Below, in pieces: positions 8,539-16,542 of a stretch of 64,000 nt of DNA; the first letter of the stretch is position 1, and each line of letters begins with the position of its first letter. Location of the stretch: NCBI GenBank assembly GCA_030646295.1, contig JAUSND010000008.1, positions 1-64,000 on the forward strand, written 5' to 3'. A program made the position numbers and the translations under genes. The notes under the pieces are model-generated. The model made no database searches and was not told the origin of the DNA. It saw only the letters and a program-made list of their open reading frames with translations. This stretch comes from Moraxellaceae bacterium (lineage in GTDB: Bacteria > Pseudomonadota > Gammaproteobacteria > Pseudomonadales > Moraxellaceae).

Positions 8539-9705
8539 ATGCGCGACAGGACGGATGAAAAAGGATTTTTCCGACGCCGGCTGACGCTTGGCAATGCCGT
8601 TATCCTGTCGCTTTTCCTGCATCTGGTTTTTGTGATTGGCAGCGAGCTTTCGCTGCCGGACTTTTATACGCCACCAGATGAAATTCTGGACAGCAAAAAG
8701 CCTACTGTCGTGCAACGCGTGCGGATCACCGCCGCCCCGAAACCGCCAGCACCGCCACCAGGGCCGCGTTTCATCTCGTCACTCACTGCATCGGACAAAA
8801 AACCTTCAGCGCCCGCGCCTGACAAAAAAGCGGAACCACTGCCGCCCGAGCCGCAAGAATCCGCTGCTGACGTGACGGAGGAACCCAGCACGCAGACTGA
8901 TGATGCCGTAGCAAAACCAGCAGAGGATGCAGCCCCCATACCCGCACCTGCAGAGCCCGCTCCGGCGTTCCCGGTCCAGATACGCGCCACCCTGGAACTG
9001 CGCGTCAACAGCCTGACTGCCACTGCCGAACAGCGCTGGGTAATGGAGGGGCTTAATTACTCGATCACCATGCATGCCAAGAAATTCGGCTTCAAGGCCC
9101 AGCTTGAAAGCGAGGGTGAAATTGGCTCTGACGGCGGACTGCTGCCCCGCGACTACCGCATGAAAATCAATGACCGCATACGGACTTTTTCAGAGTTTCG
9201 TAATGGCACCCTGCGCTATGGCAAACCATCCGCCATCAAAAGTGCATCTTTACCTGCAGCACCACAAGACATGGTCAGCCTGCCGTTTCATGTTGCCGTG
9301 ACCTTCAATGGCTCACCACAAACAATCATGGTCGGCAGTGGCAAGAACCTGTACGAAATCCGTCTGGTGCTGGATGCGGAGGAAACACTGAAGCTGCCTG
9401 TCGGAACACTGAGAACCCTTCATCTGCGCGGCGAGCGCTTCAACCCGTCAGATGGCACCCTGCTCACTGGCTATGAAGTATGGCTTGCGCCTGACTACCT
9501 GAATTATCCGGTGAAGTTTGTTGGCCGCACAGGCAACGGGGATGTCGTTGAGTATCGGGTGACCCAACTGGAGATTGAAGGCAAAAGCGTACTCGGGGAC
9601 CCTACCGATCATGTCATTACCCCGGAGGGTGATGACATTCCTGCATGGCTGAAAAACCGCGTCGACGAAAGCGCCGATGACGCACCAGCGCTGACAACGC
9701 CCTGA
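8539..9705 (+). CDS. DUF3108 domain protein with N-terminal anchor
   Basis: 388 residues, starting five bases after hemL and clearly cotranscribed. A basic N-terminus and one hydrophobic segment (about 17-35) anchor it to the inner membrane. A long Pro/Ala/Glu-rich periplasmic linker (about 50-145) follows, then a beta-rich domain (about 145-370) that looks like DUF3108. DUF3108 proteins are periplasmic or envelope proteins of unknown function. The N-terminal segment plus Pro-rich spacer resembles TonB in architecture only; there is no TonB C-terminal domain that I can see. Confidence 0.75.
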   Translation: MRDRTDEKGFFRRRLTLGNAVILSLFLHLVFVIGSELSLPDFYTPPDEILDSKKPTVVQRVRITAAPKPPAPPPGPRFISSLTASDKKPSAPAPDKKAEPLPPEPQESAADVTEEPSTQTDDAVAKPAEDAAPIPAPAEPAPAFPVQIRATLELRVNSLTATAEQRWVMEGLNYSITMHAKKFGFKAQLESEGEIGSDGGLLPRDYRMKINDRIRTFSEFRNGTLRYGKPSAIKSASLPAAPQDMVSLPFHVAVTFNGSPQTIMVGSGKNLYEIRLVLDAEETLKLPVGTLRTLHLRGERFNPSDGTLLTGYEVWLAPDYLNYPVKFVGRTGNGDVVEYRVTQLEIEGKSVLGDPTDHVITPEGDDIPAWLKNRVDESADDAPALTTP

Positions 9706-9712
9706 CCCGGCC

Positions 9713-10279
9713 TCAGAGCGGCTCTGTTGCCGCTGCCTCCAGCTCTGCCGCCCGACTGTCCGCCGCCTGCGCCGCATCATGGTGCCCCTGCTGACGCCGC
9801 GCTTCGGCAATCAGGCGCCAGCAGGCTGACTGTGCCGCTGCCCCGGACGCAAACCCGAGACCCTTGCGGGCAAACTGCTCTGCCTCCGGCCATCGCTTCT
9901 GTAGCAGCCGCACCTCTGCCAGGCGCTGGTAGATCAATGCCGATTGCGGCGCAAGACGCTGTGCGCGCTCCAGTGCAGCAGATGCGGCATCCAGTCTGCC
10001 CGCACGCCTTTCACGCTCGGCCGTTGCCAGCAAACCCTGTACTGCTGGGACACGACTGCCATCCGCCAGTTGCCGGGGTGGCTGGGCAGGAACCGGCCGG
10101 GTAACGGCAGGCGGAGCCACCTGCTCCGTCACGACTGGTGCCTCACTCCCGACACGGGCAGCAAGAGGTGGCTGGGCTGGCGACGGTGCCGCCTGCACAA
10201 CCACTGGTGCAGGCACCTGCGTCGAACAGGCCGCCATCGTCAGGGCGGCAATCAACAAAACCAGACTGTTATGACGCAT
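9713..10279 (-). CDS. TPR-containing lipoprotein
   Basis: 188 residues from ATG 10279, chosen because AGGAAGG lies just upstream and because it places a clean lipobox. The signal peptide ends in LTMAAC, so the cysteine is the lipidated residue. A Pro/Ala/Val-rich linker follows to about residue 75, then two or three TPR-like helical repeats (LLATAERERRAGRLDAASAAL; SALIYQRLAEVRLLQKRW). It lies 26 bases downstream of the PBP1b gene. A similar TPR lipoprotein next to mrcB is known in Pseudomonas; a helper or regulator role for PBP1b is inference. Confidence 0.8.
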   Translation of the reverse strand: MRHNSLVLLIAALTMAACSTQVPAPVVVQAAPSPAQPPLAARVGSEAPVVTEQVAPPAVTRPVPAQPPRQLADGSRVPAVQGLLATAERERRAGRLDAASAALERAQRLAPQSALIYQRLAEVRLLQKRWPEAEQFARKGLGFASGAAAQSACWRLIAEARRQQGHHDAAQAADSRAAELEAAATEPL

Positions 10280-10305
10280 ACACCTTCCTGTCACCCGGCT
10301 GCCAG

Positions 10306-12609
10306 TCAGAACCAGCTCTTCACGCGATCAATAACACGATCCAGCACGGCCGGAACACCGCCCTGAGCACACGGAACCATTTCTTGCGGAACCGTGTCCG
10401 TGCGGAACGGGACATAGACCGCATCCGGGCACTGCTCCGCCGACAGATTACCTGTCATGCGATCTGCCCACTGCCACTGCACGTTATCCGGCTGTACCGG
10501 TGCCAGTGACACCGGATGCAACCGGGCCATGAGATCGGTCCACACCGGCAGGGCCCCACTACCGCCAGACAGCCCGGTCGAGCGGTTATCATCATGGCCC
10601 AGCCAGACCACTGCCAGATAATTTCCGGTGTACCCGGCAAACCAGGCGTCTCGCAAATCGTTGGTGGTGCCGGTTTTTCCGGCCATGACCAGATCGGCAG
10701 GCAGTGTCTTGTAGGCACTGGCGCCCGTTCCCTCGCGCATGGTCGCCTGCAGGGCATGATTCAGGAGGTACAGCGGCGTGGGATCAAACACCTGCTGCAC
10801 ATCCAGACCATAACGCTTCAGTGGTTTGCCCTGACTGTCCATGACCTCGCGGATACTGCGGGGCGGCGTACGGAAACCACCGGCAGCCAACGTCTGGTAC
10901 AGCGTTAGCACTTCAATCGGTCGCATGTTCACTGCGCCCAGCAGAAGCGAAGGATAGTTGGCCAGCTTCTGCTTTACGCCAAGTCGCTTCAGGGTATTGA
11001 TCACCGCCGGCACACCAACCGTCATGCCAAGACGGATGGTGGCCTGGTTATAGGAGTGCGCCAGTGCCGAATAGAGTGGCACGACGCCATGATCCTGCTG
11101 GTCATAGTTTTTTGGCTCCCATATCTTGCCGCTCTGGCTGAGCAGCTGCACGGGGCCGTCATCCAGCGGTGTCACCAGGGTATACATGCCTGACTCGAGC
11201 GCAGTGAGGTATGCCGCCGGCTTGATCAGCGAGCCAATCTGCCGGTCCGCATCAAGCGCACGGTTATAACCCGTAAATGTGCCGCGACCGCCAACAATCG
11301 CCAGCAGCTCGCCGTTTTCCGGATTGGACACCAGCACAGCGCCCTGCAATCCATCCATGCGCTTGCCATAGGTCTTGTGCAACCGGGCAAGGGATGCATC
11401 AAACGCCGCATCCGCCGCATTCTGCACGCGCGGATCGAGTGTCGTGAACACACGCAGTCCCTCCGATGCGAGATCCTCTTCCTTGTATTCGGTTTTCAGC
11501 TGGCGCTTGACCAGATCAAGAAACGCGGGATACACCATGCTGGCGGCCGTGGGACGGGCGATGACACCCAGTGGTTTTGCCTTGGCAGCATCACGTTGTG
11601 CCGCAGAAATCTTTCCTTCGGCGAACAGGTTGTCGATCACAATATTGCGTCGACCTTTTGCCCGCTGCGAATTGCGTCGCGGATTATAGAATGACGGCCC
11701 CTGCACCATGCCGACCAGCAACGCCACCTGATGCAACTGCAATTCGGAAATGGGCTGACCAAAGTAAAACTGGGAAGCAAGACCGAATCCGTTGACAGAG
11801 TGCTGTCCGCTTTGCCCCAGATTCACTTCATTGAGATAGGTCTCGAGAATTTCATTTTTTTCGTAATGCACCTCAAGCAAGACCGCCATTGCGGCCTCAT
11901 TGAGCTTGCGTGACAGCGTGCGCTCGTCGGTCAGATAAAAATTCTTGATGAGTTGCTGCGTCAGCGTACTGCCGCCCTGGCGCCAGCCACCGGCGGTGAG
12001 GTTCACCCAGACCGCACGCAAAATGCCACGAATGGAAATGCCGTGATGGCGGTAGAAAGAGCGATCCTCGGTGGCGAGCAGTGCCGGCACCAGCAACGGT
12101 GGCGCCTCCTTCAACTGCATCAGGACGCGGTCTTCCTTGTGCTTGGGATAAATGCCGCCGATTGCCAGTGGCTCCAGCCGGACCACACCACGTTCGTTGG
12201 GAATGGTGCTGGCCACATCAGCCAGCGCATTGCCGCTGAAGCGCAGGCGAAGGACCTGGGCTTTCTCGGTACCATCACTGAACTGGAAGCCCCGGGTATG
12301 CACATAAAGTTCCTGGCCCTTTTGCTGCCAGGTGCCCGGGGTACTGGTACCCTGCTGCCGGTAGTTGAGTATGGCCAGCTCTTCCCGCACATCCGACAGT
12401 GCCAGTGGCGCTCCGCCATACAGCTCCAGCGGACGTGCGTATACCCGGGCCGGAATCGCCCACCGCTTGCCCTCAAACTTCTCGCGCACCACCGTATCCA
12501 GACTCACCAGCCAGAGCCCCAGCGCAATGCAGCCGGCCAGGAACAGCACCAGCAGGACCAGGATGGCCGTCAGGATAAAACCGCGGGAGCGCACTCGGGA
12601 TAACGGCAT
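10306..12609 (-). CDS. mrcB: Bifunctional penicillin-binding protein 1b
   Basis: Class A PBP that polymerises glycan strands and cross-links them at the inner membrane. The 767-residue protein has one transmembrane helix (about 11-36), a UB2H regulatory domain (about 60-150) typical of PBP1b, a GT51 glycosyltransferase with catalytic Glu181 in ATEDRSFYRHHG, and a transpeptidase with nucleophile Ser460 in SLIK, SYN at 519-521 and KTG at 645-647. The C-terminus is short, with a CPDA/CAQGG-containing tail. The TPR lipoprotein downstream is likely in the same operon. Confidence 0.95.
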   Translation of the reverse strand: MPLSRVRSRGFILTAILVLLVLFLAGCIALGLWLVSLDTVVREKFEGKRWAIPARVYARPLELYGGAPLALSDVREELAILNYRQQGTSTPGTWQQKGQELYVHTRGFQFSDGTEKAQVLRLRFSGNALADVASTIPNERGVVRLEPLAIGGIYPKHKEDRVLMQLKEAPPLLVPALLATEDRSFYRHHGISIRGILRAVWVNLTAGGWRQGGSTLTQQLIKNFYLTDERTLSRKLNEAAMAVLLEVHYEKNEILETYLNEVNLGQSGQHSVNGFGLASQFYFGQPISELQLHQVALLVGMVQGPSFYNPRRNSQRAKGRRNIVIDNLFAEGKISAAQRDAAKAKPLGVIARPTAASMVYPAFLDLVKRQLKTEYKEEDLASEGLRVFTTLDPRVQNAADAAFDASLARLHKTYGKRMDGLQGAVLVSNPENGELLAIVGGRGTFTGYNRALDADRQIGSLIKPAAYLTALESGMYTLVTPLDDGPVQLLSQSGKIWEPKNYDQQDHGVVPLYSALAHSYNQATIRLGMTVGVPAVINTLKRLGVKQKLANYPSLLLGAVNMRPIEVLTLYQTLAAGGFRTPPRSIREVMDSQGKPLKRYGLDVQQVFDPTPLYLLNHALQATMREGTGASAYKTLPADLVMAGKTGTTNDLRDAWFAGYTGNYLAVVWLGHDDNRSTGLSGGSGALPVWTDLMARLHPVSLAPVQPDNVQWQWADRMTGNLSAEQCPDAVYVPFRTDTVPQEMVPCAQGGVPAVLDRVIDRVKSWF

Positions 12610-12649
12610 GGGAATTTTATGCAGGACCGGAAAGCCGACATTCTACCTG

Positions 12650-12678
12650 CTGGCTACCGGGCTCGCTGCCCCTATAAT
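12650..12678 (+). promoter_or_regulatory. Sigma-70 promoter of the PfkB-family kinase gene
   Basis: CTGGCT (12650-12655), 17-bp spacer, perfect TATAAT (12673-12678). It lies 28 bases before the kinase ATG. The Rieske gene promoter at 13718-13746 has the same spacing and almost the same -35, CTGGCA. Confidence 0.6.
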
Positions 12679-12705
12679 CGCGACAATTTCGTAACGGAGT
12701 CCGTC

Positions 12706-13707
12706 ATGACCCACTTTGATGTCTACGCCATCGGCAATGCGCTGGTGGACACTGAATACCGCGTCACCGATGACTTCCTCAGCCGGCACGGCATTGCCAA
12801 GGGCATGATGACCCTGATTGACGAGGCACAACAGCAACAGCTGGTGGCCTCGCTGGACAGCGAGTTCGGACTGGAAAAGCGTGCCAGCGGTGGCTCGGCC
12901 GCCAACAGCATCATTGCGGTCGCGGCCTTCGGTGGCAAAAGCTTCTATTCCTGCAAGGTCGCCAATGACGGCACCGGCGACTTTTATGTGCATGACCTGC
13001 ATGCCGCGGGCGTTTCCAGCAACCTGAAGCCCGAGCGCGACTGTGGTACCACCGGCACTTGTGTCGTCATGGTGACCCCTGATGCCGAGCGCACCATGCA
13101 CACATTCCTGGGTATCACGGCAGACGTATCGGTCACCGAACTGATCCCGGACGCGCTGACGGCCTCACGCTGGCTCTACATTGAGGGTTATCTGGTCAGC
13201 TCGGACTCTGCCCGCGCGGCCGTGAAGGAAGCCCGCCGTGTTGCCCGTGCCGCCGGCGTCCCCATTGCAATGACCTTCTCCGACCCCGCCATGGTGCGCT
13301 TCTTCAAGCCGGGCCTGGCCGAGATGCTGGATGACGGTGTCGATCTGCTGTTCTGTAATGAGGAAGAAGCCCGCCTGTGGTCTGATGCCCTGACCGTGGA
13401 GCACGCGATTGACGGCCTGAAAAAGATTGCGCGCCAGTTCGTGATCACCCGTGGCAAGGATGGCGCCCTGTTCTGGGACGGCGCGCGTGAAATCAGCATC
13501 GCCCCGACGCCGGTCACTCCGCTTGACTCCAACGGCGCCGGTGACATGTTTGCTGGTGCATGCCTGTTCGGCCTGTCGCGCGGCTGGACCCCGGAACGTG
13601 CCGGCGCACTCGCCAGCAAGGCTGCAGCCGCCGTGGTCGGCCAGTTTGGCCCGCGGCTGCCACTGGAGACGCATGCCGCCCTGTTACGCGAATTCAACGC
13701 CGGCTAG
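12706..13707 (+). CDS. PfkB-family sugar kinase, adenosine kinase-like
   Basis: 333-residue ribokinase-family kinase. The N-terminal GNALVDTEYRV and the GGSAANSIIAVAAFGG segment are the first PfkB signature; the second, DSNGAGDMFAGA, carries the catalytic base Asp280. This sequence type is usually labelled adenosine kinase in gammaproteobacteria; the true substrate (adenosine or another nucleoside or sugar) is not provable here. ACGGAG seven bases upstream sets ATG 12706; the open frame upstream is not used. It is monocistronic by its own promoter. Confidence 0.88.
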   Translation: MTHFDVYAIGNALVDTEYRVTDDFLSRHGIAKGMMTLIDEAQQQQLVASLDSEFGLEKRASGGSAANSIIAVAAFGGKSFYSCKVANDGTGDFYVHDLHAAGVSSNLKPERDCGTTGTCVVMVTPDAERTMHTFLGITADVSVTELIPDALTASRWLYIEGYLVSSDSARAAVKEARRVARAAGVPIAMTFSDPAMVRFFKPGLAEMLDDGVDLLFCNEEEARLWSDALTVEHAIDGLKKIARQFVITRGKDGALFWDGAREISIAPTPVTPLDSNGAGDMFAGACLFGLSRGWTPERAGALASKAAAAVVGQFGPRLPLETHAALLREFNAG

Positions 13708-13717
13708 CAGTTGGGGA

Positions 13718-13746
13718 CTGGCAACCTGGCGACGCGCCCCTATAAT
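13718..13746 (+). promoter_or_regulatory. Sigma-70 promoter of the Rieske gene
   Basis: CTGGCA (13718-13723), 17-bp spacer, TATAAT (13741-13746), 26 bases before the ATG at 13773. Confidence 0.6.
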
Positions 13747-13772
13747 GCGTCGCCTTTTGCAGGATTCATCCG

Positions 13773-14114
13773 ATGATTCGCCTCTGTGAGCTGGGTGACA
13801 TTCCCGACAATGACGCCATCGGCATCAATACCGAACATGGCGAGATTGTTGTGCTGTCGCGGGATGGCGCAGTCTATGCCTACCGCAACCAGTGTCCGCA
13901 TCTGGGCATAGACCTGAACTTTCAGCCGGATGTGTTCATGGATCTGGATGGCCACTACATCCAGTGCGCGAATCACGGGGCACTTTTTCAGGTAGAGGAC
14001 GGCCTGTGTGTGCATGGCCCCTGTCAGGGGCAGTCGCTGCAGGCTGTTGCTATCGAGGTGATCGGCACGACCGTCTGGATGCGGCCTGCCGGGACCACCA
14101 CTGATAGCCAATGA
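13773..14114 (+). CDS. Rieske [2Fe-2S] ferredoxin-like protein
   Basis: Soluble Rieske protein of 113 residues. The cluster ligands are Cys41-x-His43 (CPHLG) and Cys65-x2-His68 (CANHG). There is no transmembrane anchor and no oxygenase catalytic domain, so it is a stand-alone electron carrier of the NirD or dioxygenase-ferredoxin class, with no oxygenase partner in sight. AGGA lies eight bases before the ATG. The redox partner is unknown. Confidence 0.88.
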   Translation: MIRLCELGDIPDNDAIGINTEHGEIVVLSRDGAVYAYRNQCPHLGIDLNFQPDVFMDLDGHYIQCANHGALFQVEDGLCVHGPCQGQSLQAVAIEVIGTTVWMRPAGTTTDSQ

Positions 14115-14137
14115 TGCACCGGTACACCATGGCGCGG

Positions 14138-14166
14138 TTGTCCGGGCGATGCGTTCTTGATATAGA
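14138..14166 (+). promoter_or_regulatory. Candidate dksA promoter
   Basis: TTGTCC (14138-14143), 17-bp spacer, TATAGA (14161-14166), about 56 bases before the dksA ATG. The hexamers are moderate matches. Confidence 0.4.
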
Positions 14167-14222
14167 TGGCGTTCTGGGCTTCATTCACATACAGACGATT
14201 TTTACAGCAAGGGAACAGCACA

Positions 14223-15320
14223 ATGGCCACTTCCGCTGACCGCACACAAACCAAGAAAAAAACGCCAGCGACCGCCACCGGAAAATCTGAAAAGCCCGCG
14301 AAGACGCCTGCAAAGAGTCCGGCCAAGCCCCCTGCTGCGAAAACGCCAGCCAAACCGGCCGCCAAGAAACCTGCCCCTGCCAAGGCGCCGGCAAAATCAC
14401 CGGCCAAAGCACCTGCGAAGCCTCCGGCAAAAACACCCGCAAAGGCACCGGCCAAACCGGCAGGCAAGCCTGCGGCAACCCCGGCCAAGCCAGCCGCCAA
14501 AAAACCTGCTCCAGCCAAGGCACCGGCAAAATCGCCCGCCAAGGCGCCGGTAAAAGCACCTGCAAAGCCCGAAAAAGCGCCAGCCAAACCGGTCGCCAAG
14601 ACACCTGTTAAGCCGACCAAGCCAGCGACCGCCGTCAAGCCTGCAGCCAAACCGGCAGCGAGCCCGGCACCAGCATCCGCAAAGACAGCCCCTGCCAAGG
14701 CTGTTGCAGCAAAGACCACGGCCGCCAAGGCACCGGCCAAACCCGAGACCCGTCCCGCCGCAGTCAAGGCCAAGGACACTCCTGCCCCTTCCACCCCTTC
14801 AGTCAGTAAACCCGCACCTGTGAAAACCGAAACCGTAAAACCTGCAACACCCAAGGCCGCTCCGAAAGCTTCCGTGAGCAAACCCAAACCGCTGCCTGCG
14901 TCCACTGCACCGATTCATGGTCAGGCGCCCTATCAGGAGGGCAAGGACGAGGAGTACATGAACGCCAGCCAGCTTGGCCATTTCAAGCTGATACTGCAGG
15001 CATGGAAGCGTGAACTCATGCAGGAAGTGGATCGCACCGTGCATCACATGCAGGACGAATCCGCCAACCTGCCCGACCCGAATGACCGTGCCACCCAGGA
15101 AGAGGAATTCTCCCTGGAGCTGCGTACGCGTGATCGCGAGCGCAAGCTGATCAAGAAGATCGACCAGACCATTGATCGCATCGAAAAGGATGACTACGGT
15201 TTTTGCGATGACTGTGGCGTAGAGATCGGCATTCGCCGCCTCGAAGCTCGCCCGACCGCCACACTGTGCATTGATTGCAAGAGCCTGGCGGAAATCAAGG
15301 AAAAGCAGATCGTGGGCTGA
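14223..15320 (+). CDS. dksA: DksA with long histone H1-like N-terminal extension
   Basis: RNA-polymerase secondary-channel factor that works with ppGpp. Residues about 240-365 are a full DksA: coiled-coil tip DPNDRA (Asp285, Asp288, Ala290) and a zinc finger with Cys328/Cys331 and Cys349/Cys352. Standard DksA is about 150 residues; this is 365. The extra residues 10-235 are almost only Lys, Ala and Pro in PAKAPAK/AAKKPAP units, like eukaryotic H1 tails or Pseudomonas AlgP. The frame is unbroken and no start codon with a ribosome site is evident between the two parts, so I read it as one protein. The ATG is preceded by AAGGGA. gluQ follows, as in many gammaproteobacteria. Confidence 0.93.
   Translation: MATSADRTQTKKKTPATATGKSEKPAKTPAKSPAKPPAAKTPAKPAAKKPAPAKAPAKSPAKAPAKPPAKTPAKAPAKPAGKPAATPAKPAAKKPAPAKAPAKSPAKAPVKAPAKPEKAPAKPVAKTPVKPTKPATAVKPAAKPAASPAPASAKTAPAKAVAAKTTAAKAPAKPETRPAAVKAKDTPAPSTPSVSKPAPVKTETVKPATPKAAPKASVSKPKPLPASTAPIHGQAPYQEGKDEEYMNASQLGHFKLILQAWKRELMQEVDRTVHHMQDESANLPDPNDRATQEEEFSLELRTRDRERKLIKKIDQTIDRIEKDDYGFCDDCGVEIGIRRLEARPTATLCIDCKSLAEIKEKQIVG
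14280..14760 (+). repeat. Coding low-complexity repeat (Lys-Ala-Pro) within dksA
   Basis: Degenerate direct repeats of about 12-75 bases encode the H1-like tail. One unit, protein [19 protein letters not shown], occurs twice (DNA near 14359-14415 and 14491-14547). Synonymous differences between copies suggest selection on the protein rather than recent slippage. Confidence 0.8.
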
Positions 15321-15340
15321 TGGCCCACCCTGCCATGCAG

Positions 15341-15369
15341 AAAAACGCGCCGCTTTCAGGCGCGTTTTT
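15341..15369 (+). terminator. Rho-independent terminator after dksA
   Basis: Stem AAAAACGCGCC (15341-15351) and GGCGCGTTTTT (15359-15369) with a 7-base loop; the descending arm supplies the T-run. It separates dksA from gluQ. Confidence 0.9.
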
Positions 15370-15398
15370 CATTGCGGCAACCACGAAATGCAAGTCCC

Positions 15399-16277
15399 AT
15401 GACTGAAACTGTCGGCCGCTTTGCCCCTTCCCCAACCGGCCCGTTGCATGCCGGCTCATTGCTCGCCGCAATCGCCAGCTATTGCTCGGCACGTGCCGCC
15501 GGCGGCCGCTGGCTGGTCCGCATGGAAGACCTGGACCCTCCCCGGGAAATGCCGGGCGCCGCCAGCCTGATCCTGCGTCAACTGGAGGCCTGCGGATTCG
15601 AGTGGGATGGCGACATCCGCTACCAGAGCCGGCGTCAGGAGGCCTACGAGGCTGCACTGGCGCAGTTGCATGTTCAGGGTGACATCTTCTGGTGCCGCTG
15701 CTCGCGCACCGATCTTGCACGGCTTCCGTCACCGGCCTATCCCGGCACGTGCCGGCATTTCACTGCTTACCGTGCAGATGCCGCCATCCGCCTGCGCGTC
15801 CCGCACGGAGTCATCCAGTTCAGGGACACCGTTTTTGGCATGCAGCACGAGGATGTCAGCCAGAGCGTTGGTGACTTCATCCTGAAGCGACGGGACGGCC
15901 CCTACGCCTATCAACTGGCCGTCGTCGTGGATGACGCCGACCAGGGCATAACCGAGGTTGTCCGGGGGGCCGACCTGCTGGACAACACGGCCCGCCAGAT
16001 AGTGCTGCAACAGCGCCTGGGACTGGCAACCCCCGGCTACACGCACCTGCCGCTCATTGTTCACGCCGATGGCAGCAAGTTATCCAAGCAGACTTTTGCA
16101 CCGGCATTGCCACTTGAAGACACCGTGCCACTGCTGCTCAGGGCCCTGCAACAGCTTGATCAGGAGCCTCCACCCGATCTGGCTGGCGAGCCGCCGGCAG
16201 CCGTTCTGGCATGGGCTATTGAGCACTGGCGGCCGGAACGGATAGCCCCCGGGCCCATCACGCAGTTACCCGCCTGA
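15399..16277 (+). CDS. gluQ: Glutamyl-Q tRNA(Asp) synthetase
   Basis: Attaches glutamate to queuosine in the anticodon of tRNA-Asp. It is a GluRS catalytic core without the anticodon-binding domain, 292 residues. It shows the class I motif as PLHAGS (15-20), the KMSKS-like KLSK (227-230), and the GluQRS zinc motif Cys99-x-Cys101, Tyr114, Cys118. The start follows the family (MTETVGRFAPSPTG); an upstream in-frame TTG at 15372 lies in the terminator tail and is rejected. Confidence 0.94.
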   Translation: MTETVGRFAPSPTGPLHAGSLLAAIASYCSARAAGGRWLVRMEDLDPPREMPGAASLILRQLEACGFEWDGDIRYQSRRQEAYEAALAQLHVQGDIFWCRCSRTDLARLPSPAYPGTCRHFTAYRADAAIRLRVPHGVIQFRDTVFGMQHEDVSQSVGDFILKRRDGPYAYQLAVVVDDADQGITEVVRGADLLDNTARQIVLQQRLGLATPGYTHLPLIVHADGSKLSKQTFAPALPLEDTVPLLLRALQQLDQEPPPDLAGEPPAAVLAWAIEHWRPERIAPGPITQLPA

Positions 16278-16310
16278 GCCAGCACGGCCTTCCCCCCTTC
16301 TGCACAAGCT

Positions 16311-16325
16311 GTTACCTTGAGTAAC
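16311..16325. promoter_or_regulatory. GTTAC palindrome upstream of cbrX-cbrA
   Basis: GTTAC (16311-16315), five bases, GTAAC (16321-16325) is a perfect inverted repeat, 23 bases before the cbrX ATG. The GTTAC half-site is the same word repeated at the putative CbrB sites before the sRNA (20953-21003). Binding by CbrB or another regulator is inference. Confidence 0.35.
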
Positions 16326-16347
16326 GCCATAAACCAGCCGCAATGCC

Positions 16348-16524
16348 ATGTATATTGACCGCCTTGTCCTGCTCTTCATTGCCGGCGCCTATCTGCTCTC
16401 GCCCGCCATTATCGAGTGGTGGAGTGACGGCGGCACTACATGGTACCGGCCTTACCTTATCTGGCTGGCACTGATCGGCCTCAGCTACTGGATTGGCAAA
16501 AGCCGTGACCTCAAAGACCTCTAG
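16348..16524 (+). CDS. cbrX: Small membrane protein CbrX-like
   Basis: 58 codons, ATG to TAG: MYIDRLVLLFIAGAYLLSPA begins the protein. Two hydrophobic helices (about 5-22 and 35-51) are separated by the polar IEWWSDGGTTWYR; the C-terminus SRDLKDL is charged. In Pseudomonas a small ORF, cbrX, sits immediately before cbrA and is cotranscribed with it; position, size and hydrophobicity match here. Function is unknown. The stop is 18 bases before the cbrA ATG, and no strong ribosome site is seen for either, so coupled translation is plausible. Confidence 0.8.
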   Translation: MYIDRLVLLFIAGAYLLSPAIIEWWSDGGTTWYRPYLIWLALIGLSYWIGKSRDLKDL

Positions 16525-16542
16525 CCCGAACGCGCATCCGTC

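Noticed and set aside
14280-14760. Repeated short DNA units resembling a tandem-repeat or CRISPR-like array
   Set aside because: Units are degenerate, multiples of three, without spacers, and encode the Lys/Ala/Pro tail of DksA.
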